Source: Bdellovibrio sp. GT3 (GTDB lineage: Bacteria > Bdellovibrionota > Bdellovibrionia > Bdellovibrionales > Bdellovibrionaceae). From it: DNA of 64,000 bases. Of this stretch, positions 47,343-55,385 are shown in pieces (the stretch's first letter is position 1; each line of letters opens with the position of its first letter). The DNA lies in the NCBI RefSeq assembly GCF_037996765.1, contig NZ_JBBNAD010000005.1:1334001-1398000 (forward strand). The letters are read 5' to 3'. The notes beneath the pieces are model-generated. The model saw only the letters and a program-made list of their open reading frames with translations, did not search any database and was not told the DNA's origin. Made by a program: the position numbers and the translations under genes.

Positions 47343-49142
47343 CTAGATCAGGCTTTCAAAGTGAGAAATTTTTGATTTAACCACGTCGATGGACTTTTGC
47401 CAGAAGGCAGGCTTGGTGATGTCCTCGCCCAAGTGTTTCATAATCAGGTCTTCGGCTGTCATACGGCCCGTGTCGCGCAAGATAGCCTTGTACTTGTCCA
47501 TAAAGCCTGCGCCCAATTCCTGACGGCGGGCATAGATGCTTAAAGAGAACAAATAACCAAATGTGTAAGGGAAATTATAGAAGCTTAATCCCGCAATATG
47601 GAAGTGCAGCTTATGCGCCCAGAAAAGCTCGTCGGCGCCTTCAGTGCTATCACCATACCACTCGGTCCAAACTGTTTTCATCAGCTCACGCAGTTCCTTG
47701 GCGCTCAGTGTGCGCTCTTTGCGTGCTTCATAAAAGCGACTTTCAAATTCATAGCGAACCGGGATGTTGATCAGGAAAGCCATCGCGCCCTCCAAATCAC
47801 CCCAGGCGTTCTCGATTTTTTCTTCGCGTGATTTGGCTTGAGTCATCAAAGCATCACCCAATACGGTTTCAGCAAAGACGCTCGCCGTTTCGGCCAAGGT
47901 CATCGGATAGTTTTGTTCACCCAAGGACATGTCGCGCATGACCCAGGAATGGAAGCCATGGCCCAGCTCGTGCGCGAGTGTGCCAATGTCGCTGTTGGAG
48001 CCCATATACGTCATGTAAACCCGAGGCTCCTGGTTTTTCAAAAAGCCAGTGCAGTAAGCTCCCGTGCGCTTGTTGGGAAGAATTCTTCCCTCAATCCATT
48101 TCTTATCAACCATCATCTGAACGAAATCAGCCATTTCACTGGAGACGTGGGCAAAAGCATCACGGACGATCTTCGCACCTTGCTCAAAGGGAATAGCAGC
48201 AGGTGACGCCGCAATAGGGCTTGGTGCCATCTGGTCCCATAGTTCCAAGCGGTCTTTCTTCATGAGTTTAGCCATCAGGTGGCCGGCTTTGCGAATGTCC
48301 TGCGTGTTGCTTTTGCAGGCGGAGATCATCGCATCCAATGTTTGTTGCGAAATACGGTTGTTGGAAAGGGGATCGTTCATGAATGTCATGGGCTGAAAGT
48401 GAGAGCGCTTCTCCGCCATTTCCAAACGCCAACCCGCCAGCGCATTAACGATGGCGGCAGCACTGTGCTGGTGCTCGTTCCACGCCTCCTGAATGCCCAG
48501 CCACGCGACTTTGCGATCCAACTCGCTGGCCGTTTTGGTCAGGGCACTGGCTTTGGCCAGACCCACGGTTTCAGTGCGATCCGGATATTTCAGTTGCACC
48601 CGAATATTGCCGCTAAGTTCGTCGTAAAGCTCGCCCCATGCAGAATGACCTGAGACCTCAAGTCCTTTCAGCAGGGTTTCCTCTGATTCAGGAAGGCTGA
48701 ATTGAACTTTTTTGCGCTCTTGTTCAAAGGAAAAACGAAATGGCGCGATCTGCTCATGATTCAATAATTTATTAAATACATCCTCTTGGCAGTGTTGAAC
48801 GAAAAGTTGCACCGGAACCATCGCCTGAGAATACTTGGAAAAGAAAATCTCAATTTCAGAACTTTTGGTTTTTGCTTCCTGGTTGGTGGAGTCCACAGAC
48901 ATACTGCAGGAAAGCCAGCTGTTGATAGTGCTGGCCAAAACTGCAATCTTGAGGTCCAGCATTAGAATGTTTTGGAGCTGAGAGATGGTTTTGTCCGTCG
49001 GGTTTGCGAACTGCGATTTGATCTCTACAATATTTTTTTGCAGGGATTCAAGATCCGAATGGATCGAATTCCAGTCTGCTTGAAACTCTTTGGAAGTGAT
49101 CGAAGGGTAAACTGATTCAATATCCCAGGTAGGTCCGTTCAT
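47343..49142 (-). CDS. pepF: M3-family oligoendopeptidase F
   Basis: 599 residues, cytosolic. The zinc site HELGH (391-395) sits in GTLAHELGHGFHSW, and the third ligand Glu is about 28 residues later in LAETASVFAE. This is the PepF/M3 pattern. The length is typical. It degrades oligopeptides of roughly 7-20 residues, useful for using digested prey protein. The start ATG shares one base with the stop of the DUF2252 gene (TAATG on the minus strand), so the two are co-translated. Confidence 0.93.
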   Translation of the reverse strand: MNGPTWDIESVYPSITSKEFQADWNSIHSDLESLQKNIVEIKSQFANPTDKTISQLQNILMLDLKIAVLASTINSWLSCSMSVDSTNQEAKTKSSEIEIFFSKYSQAMVPVQLFVQHCQEDVFNKLLNHEQIAPFRFSFEQERKKVQFSLPESEETLLKGLEVSGHSAWGELYDELSGNIRVQLKYPDRTETVGLAKASALTKTASELDRKVAWLGIQEAWNEHQHSAAAIVNALAGWRLEMAEKRSHFQPMTFMNDPLSNNRISQQTLDAMISACKSNTQDIRKAGHLMAKLMKKDRLELWDQMAPSPIAASPAAIPFEQGAKIVRDAFAHVSSEMADFVQMMVDKKWIEGRILPNKRTGAYCTGFLKNQEPRVYMTYMGSNSDIGTLAHELGHGFHSWVMRDMSLGEQNYPMTLAETASVFAETVLGDALMTQAKSREEKIENAWGDLEGAMAFLINIPVRYEFESRFYEARKERTLSAKELRELMKTVWTEWYGDSTEGADELFWAHKLHFHIAGLSFYNFPYTFGYLFSLSIYARRQELGAGFMDKYKAILRDTGRMTAEDLIMKHLGEDITKPAFWQKSIDVVKSKISHFESLI

Positions 49143-50224
49143 TAGTTGTTCTCTTTCTTCATGAGGTCGACATAAGAGTTTACGAGTTTTTCAAAGGAAT
49201 GAAGTCTGATGACTTGCAACAGGTCGTCGCTGGCATCCTGCTGACCATGCCATAGTCCAATTCGATTGGCGATATACAAGGACATTTCCTGACCGTCGCG
49301 GATGTTGTCGGCGTTTTCGAAATCCAAAAATGGATTCAAGCGGGCGCGCATCAGGAACTGGCCGGCCGGGCCAGCCACGATTTTGTAGGGGCCGTACGCA
49401 GTGTTTGCCGGACGATAGATCTGTGCCACGTGCGGAAAACGCTCCACCGGTGTACCTTGATACCGGTAATAGGAAGTTGCCGCTTCCTTCTCGAGTTTGA
49501 ATTCGATGATGTGTCGTTTTTGATTTCTTTCGATCAAATACCAAAAGCGTGGAAGTCCACTGCTGCCACCACCGTGTTTGGTTTTATAGCCAATATCCAA
49601 AATCTGATAACCCGCCATGGAGGCTTCAAAGTATCCACGGGCTTGGTTGAACAGTTGTTGGACTTCTGACGGTGCGTGGGAAAGGGCCGTCAAGTTTGCC
49701 TTTTCAGAAAAGCGATTCTGTGAGGTCATTTTATCAAGGTACTTCTCTTGGCGGGCGTGATAGTCCGCCTCGCTGTGCTCGAGGGCGTCCTGCAACACTG
49801 CGGGCTCGCTCATTTGCATGCCCTTCAGACCCTGCACGTAAGCATCAAAGATTTTATTCAGGGAGATTTTAAATGGGGAGACCTGGTTGCCAGCTGCATA
49901 GCGGATCAGATCCCCTGCGAGCGGGGCATTCGGGCCGCCGTCATCAATGTCAATCAATGCGAATTCCCGGCCGCCGTTGGCCAATTGCACGTCGCCAAAA
50001 TTCAGGATGTGGGCGTCACCGACGACCACCCCGGAGGGGTTTAGCATTTCAGAGTGTTGGGTCTTAAGCCAATACCAAAAGTGCGGAGCATTGGCGCGGA
50101 AAGCACCGAACAGGTCATCTTCCTGATGCCAGTCCGCACTTCGAGCAGGGTCAAAGTTATCAGAGGCTAATGCTGGGGCTCCAGCAAACAATGATAGTGC
50201 AAGTGTCAGTAGAAGGGATTTCAT
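49142..50224 (-). CDS. DUF2252-family protein, exported
   Basis: 360 residues. A signal peptide (MKSLLLTLALSLFAGAPALA) precedes a DUF2252 domain with the kinase-like fold features of that family: VVGDAHILNFGD, ALIDIDDGGPNAPLAGDLIRYA and a C-terminal LGLWHGQQ-like segment. DUF2252 is predicted to resemble small-molecule kinases, which would be odd outside the cytosol; the exported location is inferred from the signal. ATG 50224 is preferred over an upstream GTG/TTG frame. It forms an operon with pepF. Confidence 0.85.
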   Translation of the reverse strand: MKSLLLTLALSLFAGAPALASDNFDPARSADWHQEDDLFGAFRANAPHFWYWLKTQHSEMLNPSGVVVGDAHILNFGDVQLANGGREFALIDIDDGGPNAPLAGDLIRYAAGNQVSPFKISLNKIFDAYVQGLKGMQMSEPAVLQDALEHSEADYHARQEKYLDKMTSQNRFSEKANLTALSHAPSEVQQLFNQARGYFEASMAGYQILDIGYKTKHGGGSSGLPRFWYLIERNQKRHIIEFKLEKEAATSYYRYQGTPVERFPHVAQIYRPANTAYGPYKIVAGPAGQFLMRARLNPFLDFENADNIRDGQEMSLYIANRIGLWHGQQDASDDLLQVIRLHSFEKLVNSYVDLMKKENN

Positions 50225-50367
50225 GGGGCCAAATTTAACAAAGCGGCTATTCGAACACAATAGGGGGGCGTGGATTAAATCTATGATGGAAATCATTTCT
50301 TACAGGAACGTCAATTGTGAGTGGGGACGGAGTCGGTGATAGTGGCTGTTTAAACAAAGGAGACAGT

Positions 50368-51744
50368 ATGAGGCAGCAGATTTTGGCTCTGGGATTGGTT
50401 TTATATGCCTGTGTGGCAGGGGCTGGCGTAAAGGATTTGGAAGTCTTAAATACCAAGGATTTTTTGAAAAAAATACTGCCGACGGGCTGTCAACCCAAGG
50501 GCGCGAAAGTGGCGCCAGACGGACGTTACCTTTACCTGGCTGAAATGTGCGGGAAGATCGATCCAAAAACCAAGAAGCGGGTTCCGACGGCCTCGATTTA
50601 TGATCTGGAAAAGCTGACCTTGGAAAAAACCCTGATCACGCCGGTCGGGATGCGCAAAGGTATTCTTGCCAACACGGAAGTCGATTTTTCGTTCGACGGA
50701 AAATGGGCTTTGATTGCGCGCGCCGAAGGGGACGAGGGTTCAGAGATCTACAAGGATCAAGGCATGGTGACCGTCGTAAATACCCGAACTCAAAAGATTG
50801 CGAAGTACATTCCAACTTACGGTCAGGGAGCGAAAATTATCGCCACACGACCTGCGTTGACTCGCGTTCGCAATCCTCAGCAAATCGTTTATGTCGCCAA
50901 CTATTTTTCGGATGACATCAGCGTGATCGATATCACCAGCTTGGCGGACGATGGAAAACTAAAAGGCGACAAGCACTATATAAAGAAAATCGATTTAAAA
51001 ACGCACTTCACTCCACCAGTGAACCATGGATATAAAATTGCGCCCAGAGGAGTTGCCTTCACTCCTGATGGTGGGCGCGCCTTGGTGTTGAACACAGAAT
51101 CAGGAAGTATCTTTGTGGTGGACTCCATCAATCACAGACAACTTGCAGAGCTGGCTCCCATTAGCAAGGAGCTTGCAGGGCGCGAGTTGAATGTGCGCCA
51201 CATTGTGACCACAAAAGACGGCGAGTGGGCTTATCTAAGTCACATGCGCGGTAATGCGGTTTCCAGAATCAGTATGAAAAAGCTAAACCAGATTGTCGAT
51301 GCTTTGCCAGAGCCAGGGCCCCAGGTGGTTTTGCCGGAATCAACTTGGAATGAGTTGTTGGTTCCATTTGAAACAACGTCTGGCCCGCAAAAGATTCTGG
51401 TTATCGAAGACTATCCTAAGGATCATCCGAATTTCCCGAATAAGAAGTGGCCACTGACTCATCCGAACACCATCGTTCTTGATCCGATTTCAAATCGCTA
51501 TCTGTATGTTTCGTCACGAACCACGTCAACGGTAGGGGATGCAACAGTGGATTCAAGGATTATGGGTAAGATTGATATTATCGACACCGTGAACGGTTCT
51601 ATTGTCTTCTCGTTGGTGGGGGGATCACAGCCGACGGCCTTAGAGGTCTCGCCCGATGGGAAAACTCTGATTTCGAGCGCACTCATTGGCGCGAAATTGT
51701 ACTTCTATGATATCGGCAAGCTGCTACGCCTTTACGAGCGATAA
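50368..51744 (+). CDS. Secreted YVTN/YncE-like beta-propeller protein
   Basis: 458 residues with a signal peptide (MRQQILALGLVLYACVAGA). Repeated blades have the pattern G..ap.DGRYLYLAEM, NPQQIVYVANYFSDDISVIDI, VAFTPDGGRALVLNTESGSIFVVD, HPNTIVLDP..NRYLYVSSRTTSTV and LEVSPDGKTLISSALIGAKLYFYDI. About seven blades are expected. YncE-like propellers serve as periplasmic binding or scaffold proteins; no catalytic motif is visible. AAGGAGA precedes ATG 50368. It is divergent from the DUF2252 operon and ends at a bidirectional terminator. Confidence 0.85.
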   Translation: MRQQILALGLVLYACVAGAGVKDLEVLNTKDFLKKILPTGCQPKGAKVAPDGRYLYLAEMCGKIDPKTKKRVPTASIYDLEKLTLEKTLITPVGMRKGILANTEVDFSFDGKWALIARAEGDEGSEIYKDQGMVTVVNTRTQKIAKYIPTYGQGAKIIATRPALTRVRNPQQIVYVANYFSDDISVIDITSLADDGKLKGDKHYIKKIDLKTHFTPPVNHGYKIAPRGVAFTPDGGRALVLNTESGSIFVVDSINHRQLAELAPISKELAGRELNVRHIVTTKDGEWAYLSHMRGNAVSRISMKKLNQIVDALPEPGPQVVLPESTWNELLVPFETTSGPQKILVIEDYPKDHPNFPNKKWPLTHPNTIVLDPISNRYLYVSSRTTSTVGDATVDSRIMGKIDIIDTVNGSIVFSLVGGSQPTALEVSPDGKTLISSALIGAKLYFYDIGKLLRLYER

Positions 51745-51750
51745 CGAAAA

Positions 51751-51774
51751 AGGTCCCGGAAGGGACCTTTTTTT
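51751..51774. terminator. Bidirectional terminator
   Basis: AGGTCCC (51751-51757), loop GGAA, GGGACCT (51762-51768), with A-run before and T-run after. It overlaps the stop codon of the convergent small secreted gene by two bases. Confidence 0.92.
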
Positions 51775-52138
51775 ATTGAGCACATTCAATATTTTCAGTG
51801 GGCAATGACGGCTTTAGCTGCGTGATCTTTGCAGTTCTGCCTTTGCTTGGATCAAAGGGCTTGGTCACCAAGACTTGGTATTGCCAGCTTTTGAACTCCA
51901 GGTTCTCGGAAGTCGCGTTCAGATAAGCGCGAACAGGTTCTTTGGACAAAATCAAATTATCGATCATCACAAGCCACGTGGTGGCTTGAAACTCTCGCCC
52001 GTCCTTCAGTGTGCAATTGACGAAATTGCCATCGGCATCGGTCGAAAGGTCGTCGGGGCTGATGTCGGTTTCGCCAGGTGCCGCAAAACTGAGCGAGGCT
52101 GCGAAGGTTAGGGTAATAAGGGCAATTATGAATTTCAT
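51773..52138 (-). CDS. Small secreted protein of unknown function
   Basis: 121 residues with a signal peptide (MKFIIALITLTFAASLSFA). The mature part of about 100 residues is predicted beta-rich and has two cysteines (VNCTLKDG, IECAQ) that may form a disulphide joining both ends. No family recognised. It ends inside the bidirectional terminator. Confidence 0.68.
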   Translation of the reverse strand: MKFIIALITLTFAASLSFAAPGETDISPDDLSTDADGNFVNCTLKDGREFQATTWLVMIDNLILSKEPVRAYLNATSENLEFKSWQYQVLVTKPFDPSKGRTAKITQLKPSLPTENIECAQ

Positions 52139-52245
52139 TCACGCACTCCCGTTGGTGGGTATGTTTCTTTATAATTCAGATGGTTTTTCTAAGCTAGAAA
52201 TTAATAACAACATGCGTTAATGGGCAAAATTTTCGGGGCATAGGC

Positions 52246-52303
52246 TTGGATTTTAGAAATCAATTTGCTAGTTTGTGCCCCTTCGGCGATATTATCGCCA
52301 AGT
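52246..52303 (+). promoter_or_regulatory. Putative promoter and palindrome upstream of the tRNA
   Basis: TTGGAT (52246-52251), 17-bp spacer, TAGTTT (52269-52274) is a weak but correctly spaced promoter. GGCGATA-T-TATCGCC (52285-52299) is a perfect 15-bp palindrome ending five bases before the mature tRNA. It may be a 5' leader hairpin for RNase P processing. Confidence 0.4.
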
Positions 52304-52380
52304 GGTTCCGTAGCTCAGCTGGATAGAGCATCTCCCTTCTAAGGAGAGGGTCGTACGTTCGAGTCGTACCGGAATCACCA
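52304..52380 (+). tRNA. tRNA-Arg (anticodon UCU)
   Basis: A complete 77-base cloverleaf. The acceptor is GGTTCCG (52304-52310) paired with CGGAATC (52370-52376, one G-U), then A and an encoded CCA (52378-52380). The D-arm is AGCTCAGCTGGATAGAGCA. The anticodon loop TTCTAAG gives UCU, reading AGA/AGG. The T-loop is GTTCGAGT. It is followed by its own terminator, so it is a single tRNA transcript. Confidence 0.97.
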
Positions 52381-52385
52381 TTTTA

Positions 52386-52410
52386 AAAAGCCCCATTGCA
52401 GGGGCTTTTT
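52386..52410 (+). terminator. Intrinsic terminator of the tRNA gene
   Basis: AAAAGCCCC / GGGGCTTTT arms with loop ATTGCA (52395-52400), ending in TTTTT. Confidence 0.9.
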
Positions 52411-52460
52411 GTTTTTCTAGCGCATTAAACCGGTAGTCTTAGTGGAGTTTGCGGGTCAAT

Positions 52461-53375
52461 TTATTCTGACAGAATAAATTTACTTAATGGGTCTGTTTTA
52501 AGTTCTAAATATTTTGGAAGCATGGATTTTATAATTTGATCCACCTTTTGATAGGCGCTGTGTTCGCCGATTCCCAAATCTGAGTTTTGAATGTGCCATA
52601 AAATCGAATTCCATTGAGTGAAATAATATAAAGAGCAATCGTCTTGAATGTCGGACTGATGAAACTGTTCAATAGTTCTTCCGATTTCATCCAAAAGGAT
52701 CTTAGCCTCTGTTGATACGTCTCTTTTCTTATTTAATGAAATGGCCTGCAGCTGTTTCTGAATGGATTTGATACCTTCGTATAGTGCACCCATTTCGCAT
52801 TTTTTGTTCAGACTTTTAAAATTGGTATCGCAACTATAGTACTTGATATTGCGATCTTCCCTGAAGATGTCACCGGCATAATGCGAATTTTGAATGTTGC
52901 TGATAGAGTAGTAAGTATATGGCAAAAATGTCTTACGATATTCCTGGCTAAACTTTTCGACTGCATAGAGGGCAGTTGGGGATCCTTTTTCAAAAATATT
53001 TTCATTTTCGAGCATGACCACTGCATGCGCCATGGACTTTTCAAAAATCGAATTAGGAACGGCGACGATTAGAATGTCACCAGGCGCGGGCTTCTTTTGG
53101 TTTTCATGACAGGAATAAGCCAGATAATATTTTAGTTCCATTGTGCTAGATTGATAAAGATAGTCAGTGAATCCGCTGATATATGAAGCAGCATTGTAGC
53201 AGTTGGGACCGTTGTGATAGGTTTGCTGGTCGACTAGATTTTGGATTCTTTGGCTTTGAATTTCACTTAGCGTTGCCAGCGAGCTTTCGGAAAAAATGAA
53301 AAAGGACATGGCTACGCCAATAGCTGTGATGAGCTTTTTAGCTGCTAATAGTCTATTTATGCAGAGCTTCGGCAT
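52461..53375 (-). CDS. Secreted NlpC/P60- or CHAP-like putative cysteine hydrolase
   Basis: 304 residues. The N-terminus is signal-like (KKLITAIGVAMSFFIFSESSLA). Order of features: Cys59 in GPNCYNAASY, PGDIL at 98-102, and His117 in MAHAVVML. Cys, then PGD, then His in a hydrophobic strand is the NlpC/P60/CHAP layout. No recognised family beyond that. If active it would cleave peptide or amide bonds outside the cytosol. Residues 140-304 form a separate, mostly helical domain. AGAGGAAG precedes the ATG. Base composition is more AT-rich than its neighbours, which may hint at a different origin. Confidence 0.62.
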   Translation of the reverse strand: MPKLCINRLLAAKKLITAIGVAMSFFIFSESSLATLSEIQSQRIQNLVDQQTYHNGPNCYNAASYISGFTDYLYQSSTMELKYYLAYSCHENQKKPAPGDILIVAVPNSIFEKSMAHAVVMLENENIFEKGSPTALYAVEKFSQEYRKTFLPYTYYSISNIQNSHYAGDIFREDRNIKYYSCDTNFKSLNKKCEMGALYEGIKSIQKQLQAISLNKKRDVSTEAKILLDEIGRTIEQFHQSDIQDDCSLYYFTQWNSILWHIQNSDLGIGEHSAYQKVDQIIKSMLPKYLELKTDPLSKFILSE

Positions 53376-53529
53376 GACTTCCTCTGTAGTCTTAAAGCTA
53401 GCAGGAAGAATGCCAGCTCTACGAGGACGACGAAGCTTTGAGGGCGCCTCGAGCAGGAATTGTCATCAGGGTGGATAAATCATTCGCGTATCAAAATGAG
53501 ACACCAAATAGGGATCAAAAAATGACTGC

Positions 53530-54057
53530 TTACGGCTCGTCAGGGGTCGTAGATGTGCTCGCGCAAACGAGGCTTTCTTGATGAGCGTGACAGGAGAAAA
53601 GCTCCGTCTGGTTTTCATCATAACTTGAGATACGCCCATAGACATCAGCGCCCAACTGCCAGAATTTCAATTCATCGACAGGGCCTTTGCTGTAGTTCTC
53701 AAGCTGGTTGAATGCGGCATCATAGATCGCCAGAGCAGAGTGCTTTCCACCAGGCGTATAGTAAAAGCAGCGGGGCTCCTGGAATTTTAGGGCGCACCCT
53801 GAAGAGTCACAAATATAACCATTCATAACGATGTCGATGGTTGAGTCTGCGTGATAGATGGTGATCAGGTTTTCAGTCGGTTCGGATTTAATCGAAAATC
53901 CCACGAAGTTATTGGAAGGCTTGTTAAGTCCCTGATTGTTTTCCTTTGCATAGATCTGCAAGGCATTCAGAAGATCAGCACGGAATGATGACTCGGCGGC
54001 CACCGCATTTAATGTCAGAAAAAGCCCGCACAACAAAAGACAAAAAGAGTTTTTCAT
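53530..54057 (-). CDS. Secreted protein of unknown function
   Basis: 175 residues with a signal peptide (MKNSFCLLLCGLFLTLNAVAA). The mature part has five cysteines (YICDSSGCAL, PRCFYY, LFSCHAH, LVCAST) and mixed helix/strand character. No family recognised. Predicted periplasmic. No strong ribosome site is visible. Confidence 0.65.
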   Translation of the reverse strand: MKNSFCLLLCGLFLTLNAVAAESSFRADLLNALQIYAKENNQGLNKPSNNFVGFSIKSEPTENLITIYHADSTIDIVMNGYICDSSGCALKFQEPRCFYYTPGGKHSALAIYDAAFNQLENYSKGPVDELKFWQLGADVYGRISSYDENQTELFSCHAHQESLVCASTSTTPDEP

Positions 54058-54191
54058 TTATGTTAGATCGGCTGTGAAAGGTCGAACTTAACTGGACGAC
54101 TGTACTGTTGCAGAATGGGATTGTCAGAGCAGGTGTTATAAAGCATTCGAGTGAGACTGGTGAACTTATTGGGCCGGTACTATGCTGAGGT

Positions 54192-55385
54192 ATGGCGACA
54201 ATTCATCTGCTGGATAAGGAAAAAAACTTTTCGTTGGTTCTTGGCGGCCCCTTGTATCAGCTGCTAATCAAGTCCCGGCTTGCGAGTGCCGCTTCACAAT
54301 TGCTCCGCAGGCGAGTATTGTTTTTCGTAATCATAACATGGCTGCCACTGGCTTTGCTTTCGCTGATTGAAGGCAATGCCTGGGGAAGTCAGGTCCGGGT
54401 GCCTTTTATCTATGATATCGAAATGCACATTCGACTGTTGCTGGCGCTGCCACTGCTGATTATATCTGAAATAGTTGTCCACAAGCGTATGGCTCCCGTG
54501 GTCAGTCAATTTGTTGAGCGTGGAATCATTCAGAAAAAAGATCGGGCCAAGTTCGATGCTGCCATTGATTCAGCCATGCGCTGGCGGAATTCGATTGCGG
54601 CGGAAGTGGTGTTGATTGCTTTCGTATACATCGTCGGAGTGGGTATAGTTTGGAGATCGCAATTGGCTTTGGATGTTTCCAGCTGGCATGGCATCGCCGA
54701 TGGCGGGCAAATGCAGTTGTCCCTTGCTGGATGGTGGTTGGGGTTGATCAGTTTGCCATTCTTTCAGTTTCTTCTATTACGCTGGTACTACCGCCTTTTT
54801 ATTTGGGCCCGGTTTTTGTGGCAGGTTTCACGACTTCATCTGAACCTCACGGCCCTCCATCCGGATCGTTGTGGTGGCTTGGGTTTCCTATCTGCGATGG
54901 GCTACGCATTTTCACCGGTCTTGTTCGCGCAGGGCACAATGCTGGCGGGATTGATTGCCAGTCGTGTGTTCTTTGCAGGAGCAAAGCTGCCGGAGTTCAA
55001 ATTGGAATTGGCTGGTTTGGTGGGGCTGATGGTATTCGTCGTACTTGGACCGTTATTGGTGTTTGCTCCGAAGCTCGAAGAGGAAAGGCGCAAAGGCGCC
55101 CGCGCCTATGGAACTCTTGCTAGCAATTACATACGGGAATTTCAGCAGAAATGGATGATGGGTCAATCGCCAGATAAGGAAACGCTGGTGGGGAGTGCTG
55201 ACATCCAGTCTTTGGCGGATTTGGGTGGCAGCTTTGATGTCATCAAAGAGATGAAAGTCTTTCCATTTAATCTGCGCACAGTGATTCAGTTAAGCATTGC
55301 AACATTGCTCCCGGTGGCCCCATTGCTATTAACAATGTTTTCACTCGAGGAGCTGTTGCAAAGACTGCTGAGCATGGTGCTTTAA
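54192..55385 (+). CDS. Multi-spanning membrane protein of unknown function
   Basis: 397 residues with about six transmembrane segments: near 43-62, 82-98, 135-155, 180-200, 235-265 and 272-290, with a last one near 370-390. The loop HLNLTALHPDRCGGLGFLSAMGYAFSPVLF is a conserved-looking feature seen in related uncharacterised bacterial proteins; a long cytosolic or periplasmic loop (about 293-355) precedes the last helix. I do not know the function. It stands alone and abuts the convergent C45-type gene. Confidence 0.75.
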   Translation: MATIHLLDKEKNFSLVLGGPLYQLLIKSRLASAASQLLRRRVLFFVIITWLPLALLSLIEGNAWGSQVRVPFIYDIEMHIRLLLALPLLIISEIVVHKRMAPVVSQFVERGIIQKKDRAKFDAAIDSAMRWRNSIAAEVVLIAFVYIVGVGIVWRSQLALDVSSWHGIADGGQMQLSLAGWWLGLISLPFFQFLLLRWYYRLFIWARFLWQVSRLHLNLTALHPDRCGGLGFLSAMGYAFSPVLFAQGTMLAGLIASRVFFAGAKLPEFKLELAGLVGLMVFVVLGPLLVFAPKLEEERRKGARAYGTLASNYIREFQQKWMMGQSPDKETLVGSADIQSLADLGGSFDVIKEMKVFPFNLRTVIQLSIATLLPVAPLLLTMFSLEELLQRLLSMVL

